The position numbers and the translations under genes were made by a program. From Hyphomicrobiales bacterium (GTDB lineage: Bacteria > Pseudomonadota > Alphaproteobacteria > Rhizobiales > Aestuariivirgaceae): DNA of 7,954 nt. Location: positions 1 to 7,954 of the forward strand of contig JAHFPK010000120.1 of NCBI GenBank assembly GCA_023266715.1. The letters are read 5' to 3'. Each line of letters opens with the position of its first letter. Position 1 is the stretch's first letter. Below the pieces are notes generated by a model that had not been told where the DNA came from, made no database searches, and saw only the letters and a list, made by a program, of their open reading frames with translations. Below are positions 1 to 5,877 of the stretch, in pieces.

Positions 1-414
1 GCCGTTACCATTTGGAAAGGGATGAATGACGGTCAGCCGGTGATGAAACCTGATCGCCGCTTCAAGTGGCGGATAGGTTTCATGCTCAAACCAAAAGCGC
101 GCATCATCAACGCAGGCCCGCAATTGAACTTCGATGTGCAGGGGATCAGCACCAATGTTCTTTCCCGTGCGCCGCAGTGTTCCGCCCCAGCGCCACACAT
201 CGCCGAACAATCGCTTGTGAAGTTGAAGCGCAAAGGCATCGCTCAATACGTCAGGCCTTCGCTGGCGGTCAAGCCAGCGAAGACCCGCGATGATGTTTGC
301 CTGTTCAAGCTCATTGAGTTCAGCTTGTGTGGTGATGTGCCTGTGCTTCAGGCCACCAAGCTCATTAGGGTCGAGCGGTGTGGTGCCTTCGGGGTAATCA
401 AGCGTGAGCTTCAC
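1..414 (-). CDS. Mobile mystery protein B, Fic-domain protein (partial, C-terminus outside window)
   Basis: Reading leftwards from a GTG at 414, 138 residues are visible before the edge. They match the mobile mystery protein B pattern: an N-terminal 'GTTPLDPNELGGL' segment (10-22), 'HITTQAELNELEQANI' (26-41), 'LFGDVWRWGG' (about 71-80), 'GKNIGADP', and then 'RFHHRLTVIHPFPNGNG', which is the start of the Fic active-site motif with catalytic His131. Fic proteins usually transfer AMP or another phosphate-containing group from a nucleotide to a target protein hydroxyl. The target here is unknown. The position that is normally Asp/Glu in HPFx(D/E)GNGR is Asn135. The GTG overlaps the TGA of the upstream HTH gene as GTGA, so translation is probably coupled and GTG is the natural start; the first in-frame alternative lies well inside conserved sequence. 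The ATG at 421 is in another frame and stops after seven codons. Toxin-like activity is inferred from the family and the pairing, not shown. Confidence 0.9.
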   Translation of the reverse strand, partial: MKLTLDYPEGTTPLDPNELGGLKHRHITTQAELNELEQANIIAGLRWLDRQRRPDVLSDAFALQLHKRLFGDVWRWGGTLRRTGKNIGADPLHIEVQLRACVDDARFWFEHETYPPLEAAIRFHHRLTVIHPFPNGNG

Positions 415-881
415 TTGTCATTCCAAAAGTCCGATGCCATTTCAACTGCAAGCTTATGCGCCAGACGGTTGAGTTGTTTTTCGCGCTCGGCTTCTGACAG
501 ACTCTGATTTTCTAATGCCATGTGCTCATCGGTTCTTTCTGCAATGGCTCTCGCCTTCTTCATGGCTTGCGCAAAAATAACGTCCTCGGTTTCTTTCCCC
601 TTTGGCGGCAGCACGGCATAGACAAAGCGGCAGCCCATGGCTTCCGCCATCGTCTGCATGGTTTTCATGGTGACGTTGCCAGAGACCTCGTTGCTTTCGG
701 CTTGGGAAACAAGCGCCCGGCTAACGCCCATCTTGCGGGCAAGCTGAGCGCCAGACATGCCAAGAGCCTTGCGCATCGTCCGCAGCCAGCCTTCGGGGGG
801 CAGGGTCAGATCGGCGCTGCTCAGACTAGCCTGATCAACAAAGCGTTGATATTGCTGGAGAAGGGTGTTTTGGGTGTTCAT
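411..881 (-). CDS. Mobile mystery protein A, Xre-type HTH regulator / putative antitoxin
   Basis: A 156-residue protein with a helix-turn-helix at about residues 37-82: 'GMSGAQLARKMGVSRALVSQ' is a typical Cro/C1 two-helix unit, followed by 'TMKTMQTMAEAMGC' and 'RFVYAVLPPKG'. The N-terminal 'LLQQYQRFVDQ' segment and the overall length fit mobile mystery protein A, a family named for its constant pairing with the Fic-type protein B on mobile DNA. The stop overlaps the GTG of gene B by four bases, so the two form one transcription unit. A plausible role is binding its own promoter (inverted repeat at 895-920) and restraining B. I see no clear (S/T)xxxE(G/N) Fic-inhibitory motif in it, so direct neutralisation by the known Fic-antitoxin mechanism is not supported. 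The ATG at 881 has only a weak ribosome binding site. Confidence 0.88.
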   Translation of the reverse strand: MNTQNTLLQQYQRFVDQASLSSADLTLPPEGWLRTMRKALGMSGAQLARKMGVSRALVSQAESNEVSGNVTMKTMQTMAEAMGCRFVYAVLPPKGKETEDVIFAQAMKKARAIAERTDEHMALENQSLSEAEREKQLNRLAHKLAVEMASDFWNDK

Positions 882-894
882 TGTTTAGCCATAG

Positions 895-920
895 ATTTAC
901 AGCGTTATGTAGTTGTAAAT
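895..920. promoter_or_regulatory. Candidate operator of the mobile mystery A/B operon (inverted repeat)
   Basis: A perfect 7-base inverted repeat, ATTTACA-N12-TGTAAAT, lies 14 bases upstream of the HTH gene start. Half-sites about two helical turns apart (centre to centre 19 bases) suit a dimeric Xre repressor, which suggests autoregulation. Binding by this particular protein is inferred from position. Confidence 0.5.
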
Positions 921-925
921 AAATA

Positions 926-952
926 ACTATACGATTGTTTATTAAATGTCAA
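926..952 (-). promoter_or_regulatory. Candidate promoter for the mobile mystery A/B operon
   Basis: On the minus strand an exact TTGACA (952-947) is followed after 15 bases by TATAGT (931-926). The spacer is shorter than the ideal 17, and a shifted -10 is possible. Transcription would begin near 919, at the edge of the inverted repeat at 895-920, so a bound repressor would block initiation. The surrounding 885-985 stretch is visibly AT-rich, with two direct copies of CAATAAATA (950-958 and 974-982). Confidence 0.4.
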
Positions 953-998
953 TAAATATATATACAGTATCGACAATAAATAGTTAAACACATCGCGG

Positions 999-1793
999 TC
1001 AGAACTCGCCTCGAAATCGCTCAATGGTGGATTTGGCAGCATCTCTGAGTTGCGCCAACCCGGATACGATGGCGACATTTTTTTTGTTTCCAAATTTCTC
1101 AAGAGACAGTTGCAAAGTGAAATGAAGAGTCGCGCTAAACCTAGGCGTATAATTACCAAGCAAGATGCTAAATACTTCTGTGCCACCTTCAGTCGCCGTG
1201 AGGCCAAGTGTTTCAGGTGGTGGACTCATGCCGATAATGCTTGTTTGGTTAGCGTCGGTTTCGCCTGAATCAACTGATATTTTGTCACCCATGGTTACAA
1301 CGTTGGTCACAACAAGTAAAAGCTTGTGCTTGTCCGTGTTGCTGAATTCTTCAAGGATCAATAATGGATCATCACTGGGATTCTTTCTCTTGAAGGGCTG
1401 CAATGATTCCACAATGTCACAAGCTTTCTTGGAAATGCCCTTCATGATTCCGTCTTTTTGGGCTTTGAGATATTTCTCGCTTGTTGTGGAAATAGGGAAC
1501 TGAATTCGAAAGCTCGGATTTGTGTGCCGCTTGATTGCGAGCGCCCAAATCAAATGGTCCAAGCTCGACCGAAGATGATGTACAATTTCTCCTGCCAGAA
1601 CGGAAATTCTCAAAGGAACCGGCGAACAGAACGCAGTAAACGTGTAGGCTCGTTTTTTGTGATTCAGTCCACGAACGATACGATGCGGGGGCGGGTCCGA
1701 TTGCGCCCAGCGTTGAATCTCGCTTTCCAGATTGGTGATGCTTTCGCTAGCGCGCTCTATTTTCGCCCAGCAACCATCTAACAAATGCGCCAT
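999..1793 (-). CDS. Hypothetical protein, 264 residues, unknown function
   Basis: I do not recognise a named family. The protein is soluble: no signal peptide and no membrane segment. The N-terminal third is helical and charged ('KIERASESITNLESEIQRW', 11-29). A conserved-looking block follows, 'VLAGEIVHHLRSSLDHLIWA' (65-84), and then 'EEFSNTDKHKLLLVVTNVV' (148-166). The second half is rich in Ser, Thr, Gly and beta-prone residues. The first block contains R75-SSLD-H80, which matches the Rx4H pattern of HEPN ribonucleases, but one short match is weak evidence. An in-frame TAG two codons before the ATG at 1793 limits upstream extension. The AGGG there is only one base from this ATG and is better placed for a TTG three codons in, so the exact start is uncertain. 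It reads in the same direction as the HTH/Fic pair and lies upstream of it, with AT-rich sequence between, so it may belong to the same accessory block. Confidence 0.75.
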   Translation of the reverse strand: MAHLLDGCWAKIERASESITNLESEIQRWAQSDPPPHRIVRGLNHKKRAYTFTAFCSPVPLRISVLAGEIVHHLRSSLDHLIWALAIKRHTNPSFRIQFPISTTSEKYLKAQKDGIMKGISKKACDIVESLQPFKRKNPSDDPLLILEEFSNTDKHKLLLVVTNVVTMGDKISVDSGETDANQTSIIGMSPPPETLGLTATEGGTEVFSILLGNYTPRFSATLHFTLQLSLEKFGNKKNVAIVSGLAQLRDAAKSTIERFRGEF

Positions 1794-2002
1794 GCCCTAA
1801 AGATACTGCACGCGCTACGCGTTGACCAGTCACCCATGGATTATCGTGACAATGCACTTAATCCGCTTCACCCTCACGCAACCCGTTTTCTCACATCCAC
1901 CTTGACAATCGATCCGGCCATGCTAGCAACGTTCATAAACGCTTCAAGGTTGAACTTGTTGATCCGTCTACGGAGCAAACATTGAGGCGCGGTTGGTTGA
2001 GC

Positions 2003-2452
2003 TCACTTTGGGGTGGCTCTGTGGCCATTAATTTCGTCGATGGACAAACGGTAGTAAACCGGGTCCAGCGGTCGAGCCTCGCCATGAAGAATTGTTTTTG
2101 AGTAGCCCGGTTCCCACCACAACTGGTGTTGATGCAGCAGCTTGTAAGCGAGCTCACGAGCCGTCTGGCCATCAACAGTTTTAGTCAGCTCCTCATACCG
2201 CCCAAAAACGATAACGCTTGTCCATTCCCGGGGGTTTGCTATTTCGTCCACTTCAACGCAGGCGAGCGGGTTGGCGCGCAGCCATTCTATCTTCCGGCCG
2301 ACGGTGGAAAAACTGTAGATATGAAGATCGTGATAGGCAAAGTTAAATGGCGTGATGTAGGGCTGTGACTGGTTCGCGCAGGCAATCCGGCCAAAGCGCC
2401 TGCCAGCCAGGAAGTCCAGGCTAGCCTTCCTCGTAAGCTCTTCAATGTGCAT
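2003..2452 (-). CDS. Pyridoxamine 5'-phosphate oxidase superfamily FMN-binding protein
   Basis: A 149-residue split-barrel flavin-binding protein. Recognisable blocks are 'IEELTRKASLDFLAGRRFGR' (3-22), 'ANQSQPYITPFNFAYHD', 'LHIYSFSTVGRKIEWLRANP', 'ACVEVDEI', 'WTSVIVFGRYEEL' and the C-terminal 'DPVYYRLSIDEINGHRATPK'. These match the small Pyridox_ox_2-like proteins, cytoplasmic FMN or F420-type binders usually of unknown substrate. It is too short and lacks the phosphate-binding C-terminus of true PdxH, so vitamin B6 oxidation should not be assumed. The start at 2452 is chosen because GGGAGA (2464-2459) sits six bases upstream and the family normally begins at this 'M(H/L)I(E/H)EL' motif. An in-frame ATG at 2602 would add 50 residues with no family resemblance. 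It is transcribed divergently from rplY and may be controlled by the palindrome at 2647-2676. Confidence 0.85.
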   Translation of the reverse strand: MHIEELTRKASLDFLAGRRFGRIACANQSQPYITPFNFAYHDLHIYSFSTVGRKIEWLRANPLACVEVDEIANPREWTSVIVFGRYEELTKTVDGQTARELAYKLLHQHQLWWEPGYSKTILHGEARPLDPVYYRLSIDEINGHRATPK

Positions 2453-2458
2453 GGCGTG

Positions 2459-2464
2459 TCTCCC
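2459..2464 (-). promoter_or_regulatory. Ribosome binding site fixing the start of the FMN-binding protein
   Basis: GGGAGA on the minus strand with a six-base spacer (CACGCC) to the ATG at 2452. It favours the 149-residue form over the in-frame upstream ATG at 2602, although that ATG also has a G-rich run (GGGGG) five bases before it. Confidence 0.6.
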
Positions 2465-2646
2465 GGATCCTCGCGGAATCCCGTCGCCCACGCGGGTCTT
2501 GCTTGACAGCAACGCGATGGCCGACGTGTTGCAATTGAGCTTGCGGCCAAGCGAACGATATTGGCAAGGCCTAACTTTGGCCGGTATGGGTTTGCGGCTC
2601 ATGTCTTCCCCCGCAAGCGGTAGAGGACAACAGGCGGGTGCTCCAG

Positions 2647-2676
2647 TTATTCATACTAACATGTTAGTATGAATAA
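2647..2676. promoter_or_regulatory. Perfect 30-base palindrome, candidate operator
   Basis: The half TTATTCATACTAACA (2647-2661) is followed at once by its exact reverse complement TGTTAGTATGAATAA (2662-2676), with no mismatch and no spacer. An AT-rich gap-free palindrome of this type is typical of TetR-family operators. Because it is symmetrical, both strands carry TATGAA, which could act as a -10. It has no T-run after it, so it is not a terminator. No TetR gene is nearby in this window, so the regulator would act from elsewhere. Confidence 0.7.
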
Positions 2677-2800
2677 TCGCCTCGCGCATTTTGAGGCCCT
2701 TTGCGGCCAACATGCCTCTCCAATGTCGCGCTTTTCCTCGCCGTTTTCATGCCATTTCCGCGTCATTCCGGGCCGTTTCCGGTCACTTTTACACACGGGG

Positions 2801-2829
2801 TTGCAACGCCTTCACCCCTCATCTATACC
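2801..2829 (+). promoter_or_regulatory. Candidate sigma-70 promoter of rplY-pth-ychF
   Basis: TTGCAA (2801-2806), a 17-base spacer, then TATACC (2824-2829). Transcription would start near 2836, giving a leader of about 70 bases before the rplY ATG. Spacing is ideal and both hexamers are close to consensus. The site lies 125 bases from the palindrome, too far for simple occlusion. Confidence 0.55.
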
Positions 2830-2895
2830 CCGCCGATCACGGCACAGGCAGCGGACACCCCTGGAGGCAGGCCACGTGCCGTGGTTTATTCATTC

Positions 2896-2900
2896 AGGAG
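2896..2900 (+). promoter_or_regulatory. Ribosome binding site fixing the rplY start
   Basis: AGGAG with a seven-base spacer before the ATG at 2908. It decides the start: the reading frame stays open upstream to an ATG at 2701, but that extension of 69 residues is unrelated to L25 and covers the promoter. Confidence 0.8.
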
Positions 2901-2907
2901 TTTAGAA

Positions 2908-3705
2908 ATGTCCAAGATCGTTCAGCTTAAGGCCACGCAGCGTGGCCGGGCAGGCAAGGGGGCCTCCCGCGCAGTACGTCGCGAAGGTCTCGTTCCCGGT
3001 GTCGTTTATGGCGACAAGCAGGGAGCCCAAATGGTTTCGCTCAATTACCGCGAGCTCGAGTCCCACGTTCAATCCGGCCGCTTCCTGTCGACGCTTGTCG
3101 ATCTCGAAGTGGAAGGCAAGACCATCCGCGCCATCCCGCGCGATGTGCAGTTTGAACCCGTGCGCGATTTCATCGTGCATGTGGATTTCCTCAGGCTTGG
3201 CAAGGCTTCGCGCATTGCCGTTGATATTCCGGTGCATTTCAAGGGCCAGGAACTGTCGCCCGGCATCAAGGCCGGCGGCTCGCTCAATATCGTGTCGCAT
3301 ACTTTGAGCCTTTATTGCTCGGCGGACTTCATCCCCGATGAAATCACCATTGATGTGGCCGGCATGCAGATCGGCCAGTCCATCCACATGTCAGACATCA
3401 AGCTGCCGGAAGGTGTCACCGCGGTTTCGCGCGATGACCTGACGCTGTGCACCATCGCGGCCCAGGCCAAGGAAGAAGTGGTCGAGGAAGTTGTTGTTCC
3501 GGTTGATGTTCCGGCAACCGCCCAGAAGCTTCCGGAAGGTGCAGCTGCCGCTGCTCCTGCGGCCGGTGCCAAGGGTGCGGCTCCCGCTGCCGGCGCCAAG
3601 GGTGCGGCTCCTGCCGCCGCTGCCGCTGCCCCGGCAAAGGGCGCGGCTCCGGCTGCTCCTGCCGCCAAGGGCGCTCCGGCTGCTCCGGCTCCGAAGAAGA
3701 AGTAA
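2908..3705 (+). CDS. rplY: 50S ribosomal protein L25/general stress protein Ctc
   Basis: A 265-residue CTC-type L25, which binds 5S rRNA in the large ribosomal subunit. The N-terminal 5S-binding barrel covers about 1-92 ('RGRAGKGASRAVRREGLVPG', 12-31; 'AIPRDVQFEPVRDFIVHVDF', 75-94). The second, TL5-like domain covers about 98-185 ('VPVHFKGQE'-type strand at 107-115, 'GIKAGGSLNIVSHTL', 'DEITIDV', 'IHMSDIKLPEGV'). An acidic linker, 'KEEVVEEVVVPVDVP', leads to a low-complexity Ala/Pro/Gly/Lys tail (about 205-265) ending in KKK. The tail holds two exact tandem copies of AGAKGAAPA (219-236). Such tails are common in alphaproteobacterial L25. It is the first gene of the plus-strand series, with pth 26 bases downstream. 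Confidence 0.96.
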   Translation: MSKIVQLKATQRGRAGKGASRAVRREGLVPGVVYGDKQGAQMVSLNYRELESHVQSGRFLSTLVDLEVEGKTIRAIPRDVQFEPVRDFIVHVDFLRLGKASRIAVDIPVHFKGQELSPGIKAGGSLNIVSHTLSLYCSADFIPDEITIDVAGMQIGQSIHMSDIKLPEGVTAVSRDDLTLCTIAAQAKEEVVEEVVVPVDVPATAQKLPEGAAAAAPAAGAKGAAPAAGAKGAAPAAAAAAPAKGAAPAAPAAKGAPAAPAPKKK

Positions 3706-3710
3706 TCTTC

Positions 3711-3725
3711 CTCCTCTAACAGGAG
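3711..3725 (+). promoter_or_regulatory. Small hairpin pairing with the pth ribosome binding site
   Basis: CTCCT (3711-3715), loop CTAAC, AGGAG (3721-3725): a perfect five-base-pair stem just after the rplY stop. It would occupy the Shine-Dalgarno sequence of pth, whose ATG is six bases further on. Ribosomes finishing rplY could open it, giving coupling. The stem is short, so an effect in vivo is only possible. Confidence 0.35.
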
Positions 3726-3731
3726 ACGGGC

Positions 3732-4316
3732 ATGTTTCTTCTTGTGGGTCTCGGCAATCCGGGAACCAAATATGCCGGAAACAGGCACAATATCGGTTTC
3801 ATGGCGGTGGACAAAATCGTTCGCCGCCATGGCTTTTCCACCTGGCGCAAGCGCTTTCACGGCGAGGTTTCGGAAGGCACCTTGGGGCTTGAAAAAGTTC
3901 TGGTTCTCAAGCCTTTGACCTTCATGAATGAATCGGGCCTAGCGGTGGGCGATGCCATCCGCTATCTCGATCTCGAGCCGGAGCGGGTCGTCGTCATCTA
4001 TGACGAGATTGATTTGATGGCGGGAAAAGTCCGGGTGAAATTGGGTGGCGGTGCTGCCGGTCACAACGGCATCCGCTCGATTTCGGCGCATATCGGGCCC
4101 TATTACACGCGGGTTCGTCTTGGCGTCGGTCACCCCGGTGACAAGACGCTGGTTCATCCCCATGTGCTCAGTGATTTTGCGAAGTCAGACAAAGTCTGGC
4201 TCTCGCCTTTGCTGGATGCGGTTGCGGAATATGCGGCCCTCCTGGTTGAAGGCGACACGGCAACATTTCAAAACAAGGTGCATCTGGCGCTCAAACCTGC
4301 GCCTCCAAAGGAATAG
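3732..4316 (+). CDS. pth: Peptidyl-tRNA hydrolase
   Basis: Releases peptides from peptidyl-tRNAs that drop off the ribosome, recycling the tRNA. The 194-residue length is normal for bacterial Pth. The family signatures are present: 'LLVGLGNPGTKYAGNRHNIG' (3-22) with Asn10 and catalytic His19, 'PLTFMNESG' with Asn66, 'VVVIYDEIDL' with Asp91, and 'KLGGGAAGHNGIRS' with Asn112. These correspond to E. coli Asn10, His20, Asn68, Asp93 and Asn114, so the enzyme should be active. The ATG has AGGAG six bases upstream (3721-3725), inside the small hairpin. It lies between rplY and ychF, the common bacterial arrangement, and is probably co-transcribed with both; ychF begins five bases after its stop. Confidence 0.97.
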   Translation: MFLLVGLGNPGTKYAGNRHNIGFMAVDKIVRRHGFSTWRKRFHGEVSEGTLGLEKVLVLKPLTFMNESGLAVGDAIRYLDLEPERVVVIYDEIDLMAGKVRVKLGGGAAGHNGIRSISAHIGPYYTRVRLGVGHPGDKTLVHPHVLSDFAKSDKVWLSPLLDAVAEYAALLVEGDTATFQNKVHLALKPAPPKE

Positions 4317-4321
4317 ATTTT

Positions 4322-5419
4322 ATGGGTTTCAAATGCGGCATCGTTGGCCTGCCGAATGTGGGCAAATCAACGCTTTTCAACGCGCTCACGCAAACGTCGG
4401 CGGCGCAGGCGGCGAATTATCCGTTCTGCACCATCGAGCCCAATGTGGGCGATGTGGGCGTGCCCGATCCGCGGCTTGAGGATTTGGCGAAGATCGCCGG
4501 CAGCGCCCAGATCATCCCCACGCGGCTCACCTTCGTGGATATCGCCGGTCTCGTGAAAGGCGCTTCCAAGGGTGAAGGGTTGGGCAACCAGTTCCTCGCC
4601 AATATCCGCGAAACCGATGCCATCGCCCATGTGGTGCGATGCTTCGAGGATGGCGACATTACCCATGTGTCCGGCAAGATTGATCCCATCGCCGATATCG
4701 AAACCATTGAGACCGAACTGATGCTTGCAGATATGGATTCGCTCGAAAAGCGCGTCGTGGGCATCGAGAAGAAGGGCAAACAGGGTGACAAAGAGTCCAA
4801 GGAAATGGCGGACTTGATGAACCGCGCGCTGGTCTTGTTGCGGGAAGGCAAGCCCGCCCGATTGGTTGAACGCATGATCGATGAAGAAAAGACATTTCGC
4901 GGTCTCGGACTTCTATCTTCAAAGCCCGTTCTTTATGTCTGCAATGTCGAAGAAGCCTCCGCCGACAAGGGCAACGAATTTTCTAAGCAAGTTTTCGCCC
5001 GCGCCAAGGAAGAAAGTGCTGCCGCCGTTGTTGTCTCAGCGAAAATCGAAAGTGAAATTGCGGTTCTGCCGCTGGCCGACCAAAAGGATTACCTCGATGC
5101 CGTGGGCCTCGAAGAGCCGGGCCTGAACCGCGTTATCCGGGCCGGCTACGACCTTTTGCATCTTGTCACCTATTTCACCGTGGGCCCCAAGGAAGCCCGC
5201 GCCTGGACCATTACCAAGGGCACAAAAGCGCCTGCCGCAGCGGGCGTTATTCACACGGATTTCGAAAAGGGTTTCATCCGCTCGGAAACCATCGCTTTCG
5301 CCGATTATGTGCAGAACAAAGGCGAAGCGGGCGCCCGCGACGCCGGCAAGTTGCGGCTGGAAGGCAAGGACTATGTGGTTCTCGATGGCGATGTCATGCA
5401 TTTCCGTTTTGCGAACTAG
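4322..5419 (+). CDS. ychF: Redox-regulated ribosome-associated ATPase YchF (Obg family)
   Basis: A 365-residue OBG-family P-loop protein, full length. G1 is 'GLPNVGKST' (9-17), G3 is 'DIAGLVKGASKGEGLGNQF' (73-91), and the G4 position reads NVEE (208-211) instead of NKxD. That change is known to make YchF prefer ATP to GTP. His115 in 'THVSGK' matches E. coli His114, which replaces the usual catalytic Gln. A coiled-coil insertion covers about 130-195. The C-terminal TGS domain covers about 282-365 ('LVTYFTVGPKEARAWTITKG', 'GVIHTDFEKGFIR', 'GKDYVVLDGDVMHFRFAN'). The family binds ribosomes and affects stress responses and translation start. An AAGGA within the end of pth serves as ribosome binding site. 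The next gene begins two bases after its stop. Confidence 0.97.
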   Translation: MGFKCGIVGLPNVGKSTLFNALTQTSAAQAANYPFCTIEPNVGDVGVPDPRLEDLAKIAGSAQIIPTRLTFVDIAGLVKGASKGEGLGNQFLANIRETDAIAHVVRCFEDGDITHVSGKIDPIADIETIETELMLADMDSLEKRVVGIEKKGKQGDKESKEMADLMNRALVLLREGKPARLVERMIDEEKTFRGLGLLSSKPVLYVCNVEEASADKGNEFSKQVFARAKEESAAAVVVSAKIESEIAVLPLADQKDYLDAVGLEEPGLNRVIRAGYDLLHLVTYFTVGPKEARAWTITKGTKAPAAAGVIHTDFEKGFIRSETIAFADYVQNKGEAGARDAGKLRLEGKDYVVLDGDVMHFRFAN

Positions 5420-5421
5420 GC

Positions 5422-5877
5422 ATGGGTAAACTCCAGCACTTTGAGGATTTTGAAGTGGGGCAGGTGATCGACCTCGGTACCTATGCGGTGACGGCCGCAG
5501 AAATCAAGGAATTCGCCAGGGAATTCGATCCGCAAGCCTTTCATCTCGATGAAGCCGCCGGCAAAGCTTCCCTGCTCGGCGGCCTCGCCGCCAGTGGCTG
5601 GCATGTCTGCGCCATGATGATGCGGTTACTTGCAGAATCGTGGTTGAACAAATCGGCCAGCATGGGTTCAAATGGTGTTCCGGAAGTGAAATGGCTGAAG
5701 CCTGTTTTGGCGGGCGAGACACTTTCGGCAGCCGTGACCATCATCTCAAAGCGGGTTTCATCCAAGCGACCTGAAATGGGGATTTTTCAATGCGTCGTTG
5801 AACTCTTCAATGAAGCTGGCGAAAAGAAATCCGAGATGACAGCCGTGGTCTTTATGCGAGTCAAAGCAGCATGTTAG
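5422..5877 (+). CDS. MaoC-family (hot-dog fold) dehydratase-like protein
   Basis: A 151-residue single hot-dog protein of the MaoC/(R)-specific enoyl-CoA hydratase type. The hydratase motif is seen as 'FAREFDPQAFHLDEAAGKAS' (31-50), with the expected catalytic pair Asp36 and His41, followed by 'GGLAASGWH' (53-61) and 'VKWLKPVLAGETLSA'. Family members hydrate trans-2-enoyl-CoAs or act on related thioesters in the cytoplasm; the substrate here cannot be read from sequence. It starts two bases after ychF with no strong Shine-Dalgarno sequence, so it probably depends on translation of ychF. Its stop overlaps the start of a second MaoC gene by seven bases, which suggests that the two products work together, perhaps as a heterodimer. 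Confidence 0.9.
   Translation: MGKLQHFEDFEVGQVIDLGTYAVTAAEIKEFAREFDPQAFHLDEAAGKASLLGGLAASGWHVCAMMMRLLAESWLNKSASMGSNGVPEVKWLKPVLAGETLSAAVTIISKRVSSKRPEMGIFQCVVELFNEAGEKKSEMTAVVFMRVKAAC

Larger units (their letters stand above)
2453..2907. other. Divergent intergenic region between FMN-binding protein and rplY
   Basis: These 455 bases separate two divergently read genes. They contain the 30-base palindrome (2647-2676), a plus-strand promoter (2801-2829) and the rplY ribosome binding site. Several reading frames cross the region, but none resembles a known protein or has a convincing start. From 2470 to 2640 I see short inverted repeats (TTGCT/AGCAA near 2500; GGCC pairs near 2570-2585) but no riboswitch consensus. 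About 190 bases lie between the palindrome and the leftward gene, so if its promoter is at the palindrome its transcript has a long leader. Confidence 0.6.

Noticed and set aside
22..507. Plus-strand open frame of 161 codons
   Set aside because: It is antisense to the Fic and HTH genes, which have clear family signatures; its protein resembles nothing and has no ribosome binding site.
522..926. Plus-strand open frame of 134 codons
   Set aside because: It is the opposite strand of the HTH gene and runs through its operator region.
1..1793. Insertion sequence or integrase-bearing island
   Set aside because: The content looks mobile, but I found no transposase, integrase, tRNA gene or terminal repeats, so no element with ends can be claimed.
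1785..1985. Plus-strand open frame of 66 codons between two minus-strand genes
   Set aside because: No Shine-Dalgarno sequence, no recognisable protein features and low-complexity composition; treated as intergenic.
2003..2452. Calling this gene pdxH
   Set aside because: It belongs to the superfamily but is much shorter than PdxH and lacks its C-terminal substrate-binding region.
2453..2640. Riboswitch (for example FMN type) in the leader of the FMN-binding gene
   Set aside because: I could not find the conserved FMN riboswitch boxes; only unrelated short inverted repeats are present.
2647..2676. Palindrome as a transcription terminator
   Set aside because: The stem is AT-rich, there is no loop spacer and no T-run on either side, and it lies between divergent genes.
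2701..2907. N-terminal extension of rplY from an upstream ATG
   Set aside because: The added residues do not resemble L25, the extension covers the likely promoter, and AGGAG fixes the start at 2908.
3312..3860. Long minus-strand frame rich in Ala and Gly opposite rplY/pth
   Set aside because: It is the shadow of the Ala/Pro/Lys tail; the low complexity keeps the reverse frame open.
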